NCBI GenBank assembly: GCA_013360985.1
Contig: JABWAM010000004.1
Coordinates: forward strand, 1 to 29,578
Direction: 5' to 3'
From: Verrucomicrobiia bacterium
GTDB lineage: Bacteria > Verrucomicrobiota > Verrucomicrobiia > JABWAM01
DNA length: 29,578 bases
Shown here piece by piece: positions 15,572-22,585 of this stretch (position 1 is the stretch's first letter; the number at the start of each line of letters is the position of its first letter). A program made the position numbers and the translations under genes. The notes under the pieces are model-generated. The model ran no database searches. It had not been told where the DNA came from and saw only the letters and a list, made by a program, of their open reading frames with translations.

Positions 15572-16420
15572 TCAATACACGTCCACGATCATCTGTCGCA
15601 TCGTGGGCTGCACGCGGAAGGCGGGAATCGGATGGGAAAACAGGTCGTCGACGATCTGCTGCACCGCGCGGTCCACGACGCGCTTCATTTCATCGCGCAC
15701 CAAGAGGCCGTCGTTGAACAGCCACACCGAACGCCCGTAGGCGGGCGATTCGTAGGAGAAGAAGGAATAGGCGTCGCAGAGCGTATTGTATCGCGTGCGC
15801 CAGTTCTCCGCGAACCGCCCATCGTTGCGTTCGAGCGAAAGCTGTTCGAAATGCGACGGCTCCTGGAACATCATCCAGGACACATCCGCGTTGAGCACCA
15901 CCTGCGGAGAAGCGCCGGTCTTTTCCGTTCCCACAAAATTCGGATGGAACGCCACCACGACCAAGCGGTCATGGGGAAACCCTTGAGGAATCAAGGGACG
16001 ATCGGGTTCTTTCTGAAGGATGATCACCTCGTTCTTCACCCGGGCGCGCACGGCCTCCCGCAGCCTGGTCTGAAACCAACCGACCATTCCGCGGCGATCG
16101 AGGGCTTGCTGCGCTCCGCGCGCAAACTGCACGGAGACATCGTCCAAAGGCGCTGAAGAGCTCGCGCCGGGCCAGCTTGCCCCGAGAGCGTCGAGCAGAC
16201 CGAACCCCGCGGAGACCATCTGAGCGCCGACTTCGCTCGAATCCACCACGATGACCAGACGATCCGATTCCCCCAACGCCACGCGGGCGAAGGGCTTTTT
16301 CGAATACCAGAAGGTCGCCTGCTTCGGCTCCGGAGGGGGCGTCGTCGCGCAGCCGCCGAACAGGAAAACGCCTGCTCCAGCGAAAAGAAGGGCGAACAAG
16401 AAAGATCGCGAAAATTTCAT
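15572..16420 (-). CDS. Predicted lipoprotein of unknown function
   Basis: The 282 aa product has a lipoprotein signal: SFLFALLFAGAGVFLFGGCA with a lipobox cysteine at residue 24, followed by a proline-rich start of the mature chain (ATTPPPEP). The remainder has no motif I recognise. Segments LVIVVDSSEVGAQMVSAGFG and DRLVVVAFHPNFVG suggest alternating beta strands, and two near C-terminal stretches (VVDRAVQQIVDDLFSHPIP) suggest helix. It lies 55 bases upstream of the indolepyruvate oxidoreductase gene on the same strand, with a good sigma70-like promoter ahead of it. It may be the first gene of that operon. A function cannot be assigned. Confidence 0.75.
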   Translation of the reverse strand: MKFSRSFLFALLFAGAGVFLFGGCATTPPPEPKQATFWYSKKPFARVALGESDRLVIVVDSSEVGAQMVSAGFGLLDALGASWPGASSSAPLDDVSVQFARGAQQALDRRGMVGWFQTRLREAVRARVKNEVIILQKEPDRPLIPQGFPHDRLVVVAFHPNFVGTEKTGASPQVVLNADVSWMMFQEPSHFEQLSLERNDGRFAENWRTRYNTLCDAYSFFSYESPAYGRSVWLFNDGLLVRDEMKRVVDRAVQQIVDDLFSHPIPAFRVQPTMRQMIVDVY

Positions 16421-16472
16421 CGGGGAGGCGGGGCCCCGCTTCGGAAGAGGCGAAGACCGTCAATCCGTTCGA

Positions 16473-16501
16473 TTTATACGTCACCCGCCCCGAGTTTTCA
16501 A
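16473..16501 (-). promoter_or_regulatory. Sigma70-like promoter for the lipoprotein/IOR operon
   Basis: On the minus strand TTGAAA (16501-16496) and TATAAA (16478-16473) are separated by exactly 17 bases. The predicted start of transcription lies near 16466, about 45 bases ahead of the lipoprotein ATG at 16420. It sits in the 156-base gap after the fumarase-like gene, so it would separate the two transcription units. The match is direct; activity is inferred. Confidence 0.6.
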
Positions 16502-16576
16502 ATAGTTTCCACGACTTCCCACGGGAAAGGGACGCGCGCCCCGCAAACGCGCCGCACCCCATTGGGGATCTTGAGG

Positions 16577-17167
16577 TCATGGCTTCATTCCGAGAATCTC
16601 CTCGAGAGCGGCCCGGCTCCGTCCCCACACCTCATGATGGAGCGAGTTTCCGCGGGAATCCATCGTCACGACCGCCGGAAAGCTCGCGACCCGAAACTCC
16701 CACATCGCCTCGGGCGCGCCGAATTCCTTCAAGAAATGGACGCCGGTCACCTCGGTCACGCGCTCGGCGAGCACTTGCGCCGCGCCTCCCACCGCATGGA
16801 GATAGACGCAGCCGAATTCTTTGCAGGCCGCGAGCGTTTTCTCGCCCATCCCTCCCTTGCCAATGACGCCGCGGAGGCCGAACTTGCGAATCACTTCATG
16901 CTGATAAGGCTCCTCCCGAATGGAGGTCGTCGGCCCCGCCGCCACCACGCGCCACTTCCCTTGTTTTTCGAGCACTACCGGACCGCAGTGGTAGAGAATG
17001 GCGTCCCGCAGATGGATCCCCGGAGGCAGCATGCCGCCGTCATGAAGATGCTTATGAAAGACGTCGCGTCCCGTGTAAATCACGCCGCAAATCTCCACCG
17101 CGTCGCCGACCTTCAGCGCGCGGATTTTCTTCTCGGTGAACGGAGCCTCCAGTTTCATAACGAACAT
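16577..17167 (-). CDS. Fe-S hydro-lyase beta subunit (class I fumarase/tartrate dehydratase C-terminal type)
   Basis: The 196 aa protein matches the beta (C-terminal) half of class I fumarases and L(+)-tartrate dehydratases. Landmarks are LKVGDAVEICGVIYTGRD (18-35), AAGPTTSIREEPY, the GVIGKGGMGEKTLAAC region and FGAPEAMWEF. In two-subunit enzymes the alpha subunit carries the 4Fe-4S cluster and the beta subunit completes the active site. No alpha gene lies in this window, which is unusual because the pair is normally adjacent. The ATG at 17167 is preceded by GGAG at a 4-base spacing; an internal ATG at 17158 is an alternative. It is divergent from lpxC-fabZ across a 98-base gap that must hold promoters for both. 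Substrate (fumarate or another hydroxy acid) cannot be decided. Confidence 0.85.
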   Translation of the reverse strand: MFVMKLEAPFTEKKIRALKVGDAVEICGVIYTGRDVFHKHLHDGGMLPPGIHLRDAILYHCGPVVLEKQGKWRVVAAGPTTSIREEPYQHEVIRKFGLRGVIGKGGMGEKTLAACKEFGCVYLHAVGGAAQVLAERVTEVTGVHFLKEFGAPEAMWEFRVASFPAVVTMDSRGNSLHHEVWGRSRAALEEILGMKP

Positions 17168-17265
17168 TCAACTCCGACCCGCCGTCCGAGAAAAGCCGAA
17201 AACCGAAGGCGCTCTCCGACTCCTGCCTTGCCCCCTCCGTTCCCGCACGGCATAAGGAATGCCTG

Positions 17266-18597
17266 ATGTTCGAGCACCAAAAATCCGTGAAGAGACCGGC
17301 GTCCGTCGAAGGCGTGGGCCTGCATACCGGCGCGCCGGCGCGCCTCACCTTCCAACCCGCTCCGGCCAACTCCGGCATCCAGTTCGCGCGCACGGACCTG
17401 CCGGGTTCTCCGCCCATTCCCGCCCTCGTCAACTTGGTGAAGGACACGCGGCGCGGAACCACGCTCGAACTGGACGGCGTCAGCGTCCAAACCGTCGAAC
17501 ACGTCCTCGCCGCGCTCGCGGGGCGCGGCATCGACAACTGCCTCGTGGAGATCAGCGGCCCCGAACCCCCGATCCTCGACGGCAGCGCCCGCGCCTTCTC
17601 CGCCGCTCTCAAGGAGGCGGGCGTTGAGAACCTCAACGCCAAACCGAACACCTTCTCTCCCGAGGCGCCGGTCTGGTATGCGAAGGACGGCGCCACCATC
17701 GTCCTCCTCCCCTCCGATCGCCTCCGTATCTCTTGCTCGATCCATTTCCCCGGCCAGAAGCTCGAAAGCCAGCACTATACCCTCGACATCACCGACGAAT
17801 CGTTCGAAACCGAACTCGCCTCCGCGCGCACCTTCTGTTTCTACGAAGAGGTGAAACCTCTGCTGGACGACGGCCTCATCAAAGGGGGGAGCCTCGAGTG
17901 CGCGGTCGTCATCAAAGACGATGAAATCCTCAGCAAGGAGGCGCTCCGCTTTCGCGACGAGTTCGTCCGCCACAAGATGCTCGACATCCTTGGCGACGTC
18001 ACCCTCTTGGGTCGCCCGCTCGCCGGCCATATCGTCGCCGTCCGCCCCGGACACGCGGCGAACGTCGCGCTCACCCAAAAGCTTTTCAACATCGTCAAGA
18101 AAAAGCGCTCTGCGCGCGGCTACCTCGCCGAAGGCCCGACCTACGAGCAGATGGATATCCAGGAACTGCTGGCCACCTTGCCCCACCGCTACCCGTTCCT
18201 CCTCGTGGACCGCATCCTGAAGATCGGCGAGTCGGACATTGTCGGCCTCAAAAACGTCACAATCAACGAGCCGTTCTTCCAAGGGCATTTCCCCGGCCAT
18301 CCGATCATGCCCGGCGTCCTCCAAGTCGAAGCGATGGCCCAGGTGGCGGGCATCCTCATGCTTCGCAAGGGCGACAGCGTCGGCAAGCTCGCCTACTTCA
18401 TGAGCGCGGACAAGGTGAAGTTTCGCAAGCCGGTCACGCCCGGCGACACGCTCTTCATCGAGGTCGCCTTGCTGAAGGCGCGCGCCGGACGCATCGGCCG
18501 CGCCCAGGCCCGCTGCCTCGTGGACAACGAGGTCGTCAGCGAAGCCGAACTGATGTTCTCCATCGTGGACCGCGCTTCTGCGGACGCGCCCGCATGA
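17266..18597 (+). CDS. lpxC/fabZ: LpxC-FabZ fusion: UDP-3-O-acyl-GlcNAc deacetylase / 3-hydroxyacyl-ACP dehydratase
   Basis: The 443 aa bifunctional enzyme combines the committed step of lipid A synthesis with a fatty acid elongation dehydratase. Residues 1-~285 are LpxC: E78 and H79 (TVEHVLAAL), H236 and D240 (VRHKMLDILGD) are the expected zinc ligands and general base, and H263 (RPGHAAN) is the catalytic histidine. Residues ~297-443 are FabZ: LPHRYPFLLVDRI (305-317), GHFPG with catalytic H341, and E355 in VEAMAQ, spaced 14 residues apart as in E. coli FabZ. The start has AAGGA seven bases upstream. The stop overlaps the lpxA start (ATGA). Fused LpxC-FabZ is known from Bacteroidota and from parts of the PVC/Fibrobacteres-Chlorobi range, so it is informative for taxonomy rather than new. 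Confidence 0.95.
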   Translation: MFEHQKSVKRPASVEGVGLHTGAPARLTFQPAPANSGIQFARTDLPGSPPIPALVNLVKDTRRGTTLELDGVSVQTVEHVLAALAGRGIDNCLVEISGPEPPILDGSARAFSAALKEAGVENLNAKPNTFSPEAPVWYAKDGATIVLLPSDRLRISCSIHFPGQKLESQHYTLDITDESFETELASARTFCFYEEVKPLLDDGLIKGGSLECAVVIKDDEILSKEALRFRDEFVRHKMLDILGDVTLLGRPLAGHIVAVRPGHAANVALTQKLFNIVKKKRSARGYLAEGPTYEQMDIQELLATLPHRYPFLLVDRILKIGESDIVGLKNVTINEPFFQGHFPGHPIMPGVLQVEAMAQVAGILMLRKGDSVGKLAYFMSADKVKFRKPVTPGDTLFIEVALLKARAGRIGRAQARCLVDNEVVSEAELMFSIVDRASADAPA

Positions 18598-19364
18598 TCC
18601 ACAAGACCGCCATTGTCCATCGCGACGCCGAGATCGGCAACGGCTGCGAAATCGGCCCCTATTGCGTCGTCGGCGCGGGCGTCGTCCTGGCGGATGGGTG
18701 CGCGCTCCGTTCCCACGTCGTCCTCGATGGACCCTCCCGCATCGGGAAAAACAACACATTCTATCCCTTCGGCGCCATCGGACTGCGCTCGCAAGACCTG
18801 AAATACGCCGGCGAACCCACCTTCCTCGAAATCGGCGACGGCAACACATTCCGAGAATTCGTGACCATCCATCGCGCGACCGCGGCGAATGGACGCACTC
18901 GCATCGGCGATCGGAACAACTTTCTCGCCTACGCCCATGTCGCCCACGATTGCGTCGTCGGCAGCGGGGTCATCATGTCGAACTGCGGCACCCTGGGCGG
19001 CCATGTCGTCGTCGAGGATCATGCCGTCATCGGCGGCCTCGCGGCCGTCCATCAGTTCTGCAGGATCGGCGGCATGGCGATCGTCGGCGGATGCTCGAAG
19101 GTCGTGCAGGACATCCCTCCCTACATGCTCGCCGACGGGAACCCCGCCGAAGTGCGAGCGATCAACAAGGTCGGTCTCGAACGCCACGGCGTGCGCGAAA
19201 AAACGCGGAAGACCATCCAGGCCGCCTTCAAGCTCCTCTACCGCGAGAGCGGACTCAACATCGGAGATGCCATCGCGAAAATCCGGCGGGAACTCCCCGA
19301 TCTGCCCGAGATCCGGCGCCTCTGCGAGTTCGTCGGAAGCAGCGAACGCGGCATCAGCCGGTGA
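18594..19364 (+). CDS. lpxA: UDP-N-acetylglucosamine acyltransferase
   Basis: The 256 aa enzyme transfers a 3-hydroxyacyl chain from ACP to UDP-GlcNAc, the first step of lipid A synthesis. It shows the left-handed parallel beta-helix hexapeptide repeats (IGNGCEIGPYCVVG near 14-27). Other landmarks are FREFVTIHRAT (86-95), the catalytic-histidine segment AYAHVAHDCVVG (112-123, catalytic H118), GLAAVHQFCRIGGMAIVGG, and a helical C-terminal part from about 190 (GLERHGVREKTRKTI). Length is typical. The ATG overlaps the lpxC-fabZ stop, giving translational coupling. Confidence 0.95.
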   Translation: MIHKTAIVHRDAEIGNGCEIGPYCVVGAGVVLADGCALRSHVVLDGPSRIGKNNTFYPFGAIGLRSQDLKYAGEPTFLEIGDGNTFREFVTIHRATAANGRTRIGDRNNFLAYAHVAHDCVVGSGVIMSNCGTLGGHVVVEDHAVIGGLAAVHQFCRIGGMAIVGGCSKVVQDIPPYMLADGNPAEVRAINKVGLERHGVREKTRKTIQAAFKLLYRESGLNIGDAIAKIRRELPDLPEIRRLCEFVGSSERGISR

Positions 19365-19472
19365 CCCGACAGAACGACGGAGGGGAACGCCGCCGCCGCC
19401 GGCGCCGGGTCGGCGGCATCGGCCCAAAATGCTTCGGAGGCGCCGCGCACTTCTCCGCGGCGGATGGGCTAT
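19365..19472. other. Intergenic region between lpxA and MITE copy C
   Basis: About 108 GC-rich bases with no gene. The strings GCCGCCGCCGGCGCC and CGGCGGCATCGGCC near 19388-19425 could fold into a hairpin that ends the lpx transcript, but no T-run follows. Confidence 0.3.
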
Positions 19473-19773
19473 CCCAAATCCACGGATCCGCTCCATTTTC
19501 AGAGATCTCACCTCATCATCATCCATGGAGGGCCGGAGGGCGGGGCGCATCGAGATTCCGGACTCCTCACACGAAGGATGCGGCGGCTCGGCCGGCGGCC
19601 TCGCCCTCCCTTTCCGCATTCCATGCTTGAGGAAAATCCGCTTGGTCGCGAAGCGAGGGAGGGCGCCGCCGGCGGCGGCGCCGCGGCAGCGACTTCAACA
19701 CCAAACGTGGGGAAGGCGTCACACATTTCTCGATCGGGAATGGGTTTCCCTATGCCTTACGCGGGGATTTGAG
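19473..19773 (-). repeat. MITE-like repeat, copy C (complete, opposite orientation)
   Basis: This 301 bp element is a complete copy in reverse orientation to copies A and B. Its termini in element orientation are CTCAAATCCCCGCGTAAGGC on the left and ATCCGTGGATTTGGG on the right. It aligns with copy B over its whole length with scattered substitutions and a few short indels. The central GC hairpin is preserved as GGCGCCGCC-GCC-GGCGGCGCC in element orientation (19662-19682). I see no clear flanking target duplication, so it may be older or rearranged. It lies between lpxA and the DUF374 acyltransferase. Confidence 0.85.
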
Positions 19774-19854
19774 ACCATCATCCCATCTTGCGCGGGGATC
19801 AGACGGATGCCCTCTCCGTTGCCATGCCCGGACGAGGCTGCTAAACATGGAGAG
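19774..19854 (+). other. Leader region of the DUF374 acyltransferase gene
   Basis: This 81-base stretch joins the MITE to the acyltransferase start. It stays open in the gene's frame from an ATG at 19807, so the protein could begin there (MPSPLPCPDEAAKH) rather than at 19855. No convincing ribosome binding site favours either. Confidence 0.35.
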
Positions 19855-20517
19855 ATGTTCAAGCGCGCCCGCAATGCCGCGGTCGGATGGTTCGGGGGGC
19901 TCTTCATCTCCGCGCTCGGCGCCACTCTCCGCCCGCGCGTGCGCGATACGGCCGCCGTCACGCGCCCCTGCCTCCGAGACGCGCCGGTCATCTTCGCCTT
20001 CTGGCACCACGACATCCTCCTGATGCCCTGGTTCGCCCGCCGCTTCCTCACGCGTCGCCCCTGCGTCTGCCTCGTGAGCGCCAGCAAGGACGGCGAAATG
20101 ATCGCGCGCGTCCTGCGCCGCTTCGGTCTCGAAAGCGAACGCGGCTCCAGTTCCCGCAAAGGACGCGAGGCCTACCGTTCCCTCGCCGAAGTCCTCGAAC
20201 GCGGCGTCGATGTCGCGATCACCCCTGACGGCCCGCGCGGCCCGCGCCATCACGCGCACGCGGGCGCTGCGGGCCTCGCCATCCTTTCCGGGCGCGCCCT
20301 CGTCCCGATCCGCTGGCGGGCGACGTGGAAGATCGAGCTTCCCACGTGGGACCGGTTCGTAATTCCGTTTCCCTTCAGCCGTGTGGAGTTCGAGGTGGGG
20401 CCTCCGCTCCACTTCTCTCCGGACACGCCCGTCGCCGAGGCGCAGGCGCGCATGAAAGCGACGCTCATGCCAAGGGCGCCCCTCTCCCCTCCGAACGATC
20501 GGGCGATGAAGCCGTAG
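19855..20517 (+). CDS. DUF374-family lysophospholipid/lipid A-type acyltransferase
   Basis: The 220 aa product belongs to the DUF374 acyltransferase family, inner-membrane or membrane-associated enzymes related to PlsC/LpxL. A hydrophobic start (NAAVGWFGGLFISALGATLR) is followed by FAFWHHDILLMPW with the HxxxxD-like catalytic histidine and aspartate. Next are LVSASKDGEMIARVLRRFGL, a basic GSSSRKGREA patch, and the conserved ITPDGPRGPRHHAHAG block, then GRALVPIRW. Placed after lpxC-fabZ and lpxA on the same strand, it may acylate lipid A precursors or lysophospholipid. Start is uncertain: 19855 begins just before the hydrophobic helix, and 19807 would add 16 residues. It converges on pssA. Confidence 0.83.
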   Translation: MFKRARNAAVGWFGGLFISALGATLRPRVRDTAAVTRPCLRDAPVIFAFWHHDILLMPWFARRFLTRRPCVCLVSASKDGEMIARVLRRFGLESERGSSSRKGREAYRSLAEVLERGVDVAITPDGPRGPRHHAHAGAAGLAILSGRALVPIRWRATWKIELPTWDRFVIPFPFSRVEFEVGPPLHFSPDTPVAEAQARMKATLMPRAPLSPPNDRAMKP

Positions 20518-20585
20518 ACGCGTTTCGCGGGAACTCCCGTCCGACGCGGACGCGCGCCGCGCGCTTCGCCTCGCGCGTCACGAGA

Positions 20586-21437
20586 TCAAGGGCGCTCCGC
20601 GGACGGATCCTCCGACGTCTCCTCCTCGATCCCTTCGCGAATCCGCTTCGAGATGAAGGGGCGGACGAACCCGTAGATGAGATAGGCGATGAACACCCAA
20701 GCGAGAGAATAACGCCAGGTCTTCACCAAGAGAATGAGCAGGATCGCCGTCACGAGCACCTGCGGAATGGATCGACGCGAATGCCAGTCAATGGATTTGA
20801 AACTCGGATACGCGATCCGGCTGTACATCATGAACGAAAGAAAGACCAAGAGAAAGGGAAGGGCATAACGCCAACGCCCCGGCTCCCGATCGTTTTCGTA
20901 GAGCGTCAGGAGAAAGAGCGTGATGCTCGCCACCAGCCCTGCCGCCGCGGGAATCGGAAAGCCGACAAAGTCTTTCGTCGCCATCCCTTCATTCTGGGCG
21001 GCGACGAGATTGAAACGCGCCAGACGCATCGCCCCGGCCACGAGATAGACGAACGCCACGACTCCGCCCACCCAACGGTAGGAAGGAGGGAAATCGGCCA
21101 GGATGATCTTCACCACGAGCAGCGCGGGCGCCAACCCAAAGGAGATCAGGTCGGCAAGCGAATCAAACTCTCGACCGAACGCGCTCTCGCGCCCCCCGAG
21201 GCGCGCCAATCTCCCGTCGAGCATGTCGAAAATGAAGGCGCCGAGAATGAACTTCAGGCTCGTCTCGTAATGGCGGATCCAGACGCTGCTTCCCGCCTGC
21301 TGCTCCAGCGAGCCCGCGATGATCTGAATCGTCGCCATAAACCCGCAGAATAAATTGCCTGCCGTCATCAGATTCGGCAGCAGATAGACTCGCGGCATCG
21401 CGTTCGATCCTTGGGAATTCGGCGGCAAAGAGGTCAT
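20586..21437 (-). CDS. pssA: CDP-diacylglycerol-serine O-phosphatidyltransferase
   Basis: The 283 aa integral membrane enzyme makes phosphatidylserine from CDP-diacylglycerol and serine. The CDP-alcohol phosphotransferase motif is perfect: D74-G75-x2-A78-R79-x8-G88-x3-D92-x3-D96. It is preceded by YLLPNLMTAGNLFCGF (18-33), the usual N-terminal signature of the membrane type PssA. Several further hydrophobic helices follow (VGGVVAFVYLVAGAMRLARF, YALPFLLVFLSFMMY, LVTAILLILLV). An internal ATG at 21398 (MPRVYLLPN) has AAGGA nine bases upstream and may be the true start; the ATG at 21437 has only a weak site. The charged C-terminal tail is cytoplasmic. Confidence 0.92.
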   Translation of the reverse strand: MTSLPPNSQGSNAMPRVYLLPNLMTAGNLFCGFMATIQIIAGSLEQQAGSSVWIRHYETSLKFILGAFIFDMLDGRLARLGGRESAFGREFDSLADLISFGLAPALLVVKIILADFPPSYRWVGGVVAFVYLVAGAMRLARFNLVAAQNEGMATKDFVGFPIPAAAGLVASITLFLLTLYENDREPGRWRYALPFLLVFLSFMMYSRIAYPSFKSIDWHSRRSIPQVLVTAILLILLVKTWRYSLAWVFIAYLIYGFVRPFISKRIREGIEEETSEDPSAERP

Positions 21438-21510
21438 GGCCTACGCGAAATAGCGAATCGCAAAGACAGAATGCCCGAGGCGCGTCTCCGCGGCAAGTCG
21501 AGCCGAAGGA

Positions 21511-21945
21511 TCACTTTCTCACCGAGACTTCGATCGTGTAGTCGCGCGGTTTTTCCTGTTCCGCGGAAGGGAGATAACGAATCTGGACGTTGCCCTGCCC
21601 GAAGGCGCGCGCCTGAAGGAGAAGCCCCCACTCTCCGGAGGAAACCCTTGGACTCTCGCTCAACACCAAAAGGACGCCCGGCGTGCACCCCACGAATTCC
21701 CAGCGTCCATCCACCTCGGGATCCTTTTCGAGGCGGAACAGCATCTGCTGATCTAGCCAGAGCTGCGCGCTCTTTCCCTGGACGAGATCCTGGCGGTAAA
21801 CCTCCATGACGCCCGCCACGGTATACAGCGCCCGCGAAGAGCCGCGCCCCATCTGCCCCGCGCATCCCGCCACGGCGACGGCGCAAACCGCCGCTCCGGC
21901 GACGCGGCGCCACTCGCCCCAAAACCCAAAACCTCGCCTCGTCAC
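21511..21945 (-). CDS. Small predicted lipoprotein, possibly chagasin-like fold
   Basis: The 144 aa product has a lipoprotein signal (AGAAVCAVAVAGCAGQ; lipobox cysteine at residue 28). The mature part has a beta-rich pattern: LWLDQQMLFRLEKDP, WEFVGCTPGVLLVL, GEWGLLLQARAFGQGNVQIR, YTIEVSVRK. This recalls the immunoglobulin-like chagasin/I42 protease inhibitor layout, with a Trp followed later by a G-x-ARAFGQG turn and a C-terminal strand. The hallmark NPTTGY loop is absent, so inhibitor function is doubtful. Its start overlaps the stop of the upstream secreted-protein gene (ATGA), so the two are translated together. Confidence 0.7.
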   Translation of the reverse strand: MTRRGFGFWGEWRRVAGAAVCAVAVAGCAGQMGRGSSRALYTVAGVMEVYRQDLVQGKSAQLWLDQQMLFRLEKDPEVDGRWEFVGCTPGVLLVLSESPRVSSGEWGLLLQARAFGQGNVQIRYLPSAEQEKPRDYTIEVSVRK

Positions 21946-22427
21946 TGCCCTTTGGCTTTCTTCCCCTTCTTGGCTCGCTTCATGGCATAGCCCTTAATGA
22001 CGCGCGTCGCGAGATTGTCGCCGTTCGTCATTTCAAAGTAGGTCACCGCCACTCGATCGCCCACCTTCAAATCGCTGAGGCTCATCAAAGCGCCGTCCAC
22101 TTCGACACGCCCGTGCGGAGAAAGCTTGAAGGTTTTCCCTTCGACCACAAACGTCCCCGCCGTCGAATCGATCTCCGCGATCTTTCCTTTCTGATCTCCC
22201 GCTACCGACGACTTCTTCTTGCTGAGCACCGGAGTCTCGGACGCCGGCGCCACCGGCGCTGCGGATTCCGCGGGCGCCGCAGGCGTCGCGTCAGGGGCAG
22301 CCGCTTCAGGAGCCGGCGCGGGATTGATTTCGATCTCGACGTTGGTCTGGGCCAAGAGAGGACCCGCCACGCTCAGCGCGGCGGCGAACAGGAGGGAGGA
22401 CAAGGGTTTCACAGAGGGCGACTTCAC
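21942..22427 (-). CDS. Secreted Ala/Pro-rich protein with DUF5666-like beta domain
   Basis: The 161 aa product has a signal peptide (LSSLLFAAALSVAGPLLAQ), then an Ala/Pro-rich linker at about 35-68 and a lysine patch (KKKSS). A compact beta domain follows: KGKIAEIDSTAGTFVVEGKT, FKLSPHGRVEVDG and SDLKVGDRVAVTYFE. That pattern resembles DUF5666/OB-like periplasmic modules. The C-terminus is strongly basic (KRAKKGKKAKGQ). It overlaps the downstream small lipoprotein gene by four bases. The function is unknown. Confidence 0.75.
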   Translation of the reverse strand: MKSPSVKPLSSLLFAAALSVAGPLLAQTNVEIEINPAPAPEAAAPDATPAAPAESAAPVAPASETPVLSKKKSSVAGDQKGKIAEIDSTAGTFVVEGKTFKLSPHGRVEVDGALMSLSDLKVGDRVAVTYFEMTNGDNLATRVIKGYAMKRAKKGKKAKGQ

Positions 22428-22547
22428 GCTTCCCCCCTCGGCCAGTCAAGCGATTTCAGGCGAACCGCGCGAACCGAGATCAAACACCCCGACGTTCCCC
22501 TCCTCCGACGGAGCAACTGCGCGCTCGATTTTTTCCACGTTTGACGT

Positions 22548-22585
22548 AAAAAAACCGGGCTACGCCCCCGCGAGTTCCATCACCT
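22548..22585 (-). terminator. Possible intrinsic terminator after ptsI
   Basis: On the minus strand the last codons of ptsI form a short GC hairpin (GGGC-GTA-GCCC across the stop codon), followed by GG and seven T residues (22554-22548). The stem is short, so this is a weak candidate. Confidence 0.35.

Noticed and set aside
21511..21945. Annotation of the small lipoprotein as a chagasin (I42) protease inhibitor
   Set aside because: The beta pattern is suggestive, but the NPTTGY motif is missing, so only a possible fold is stated.
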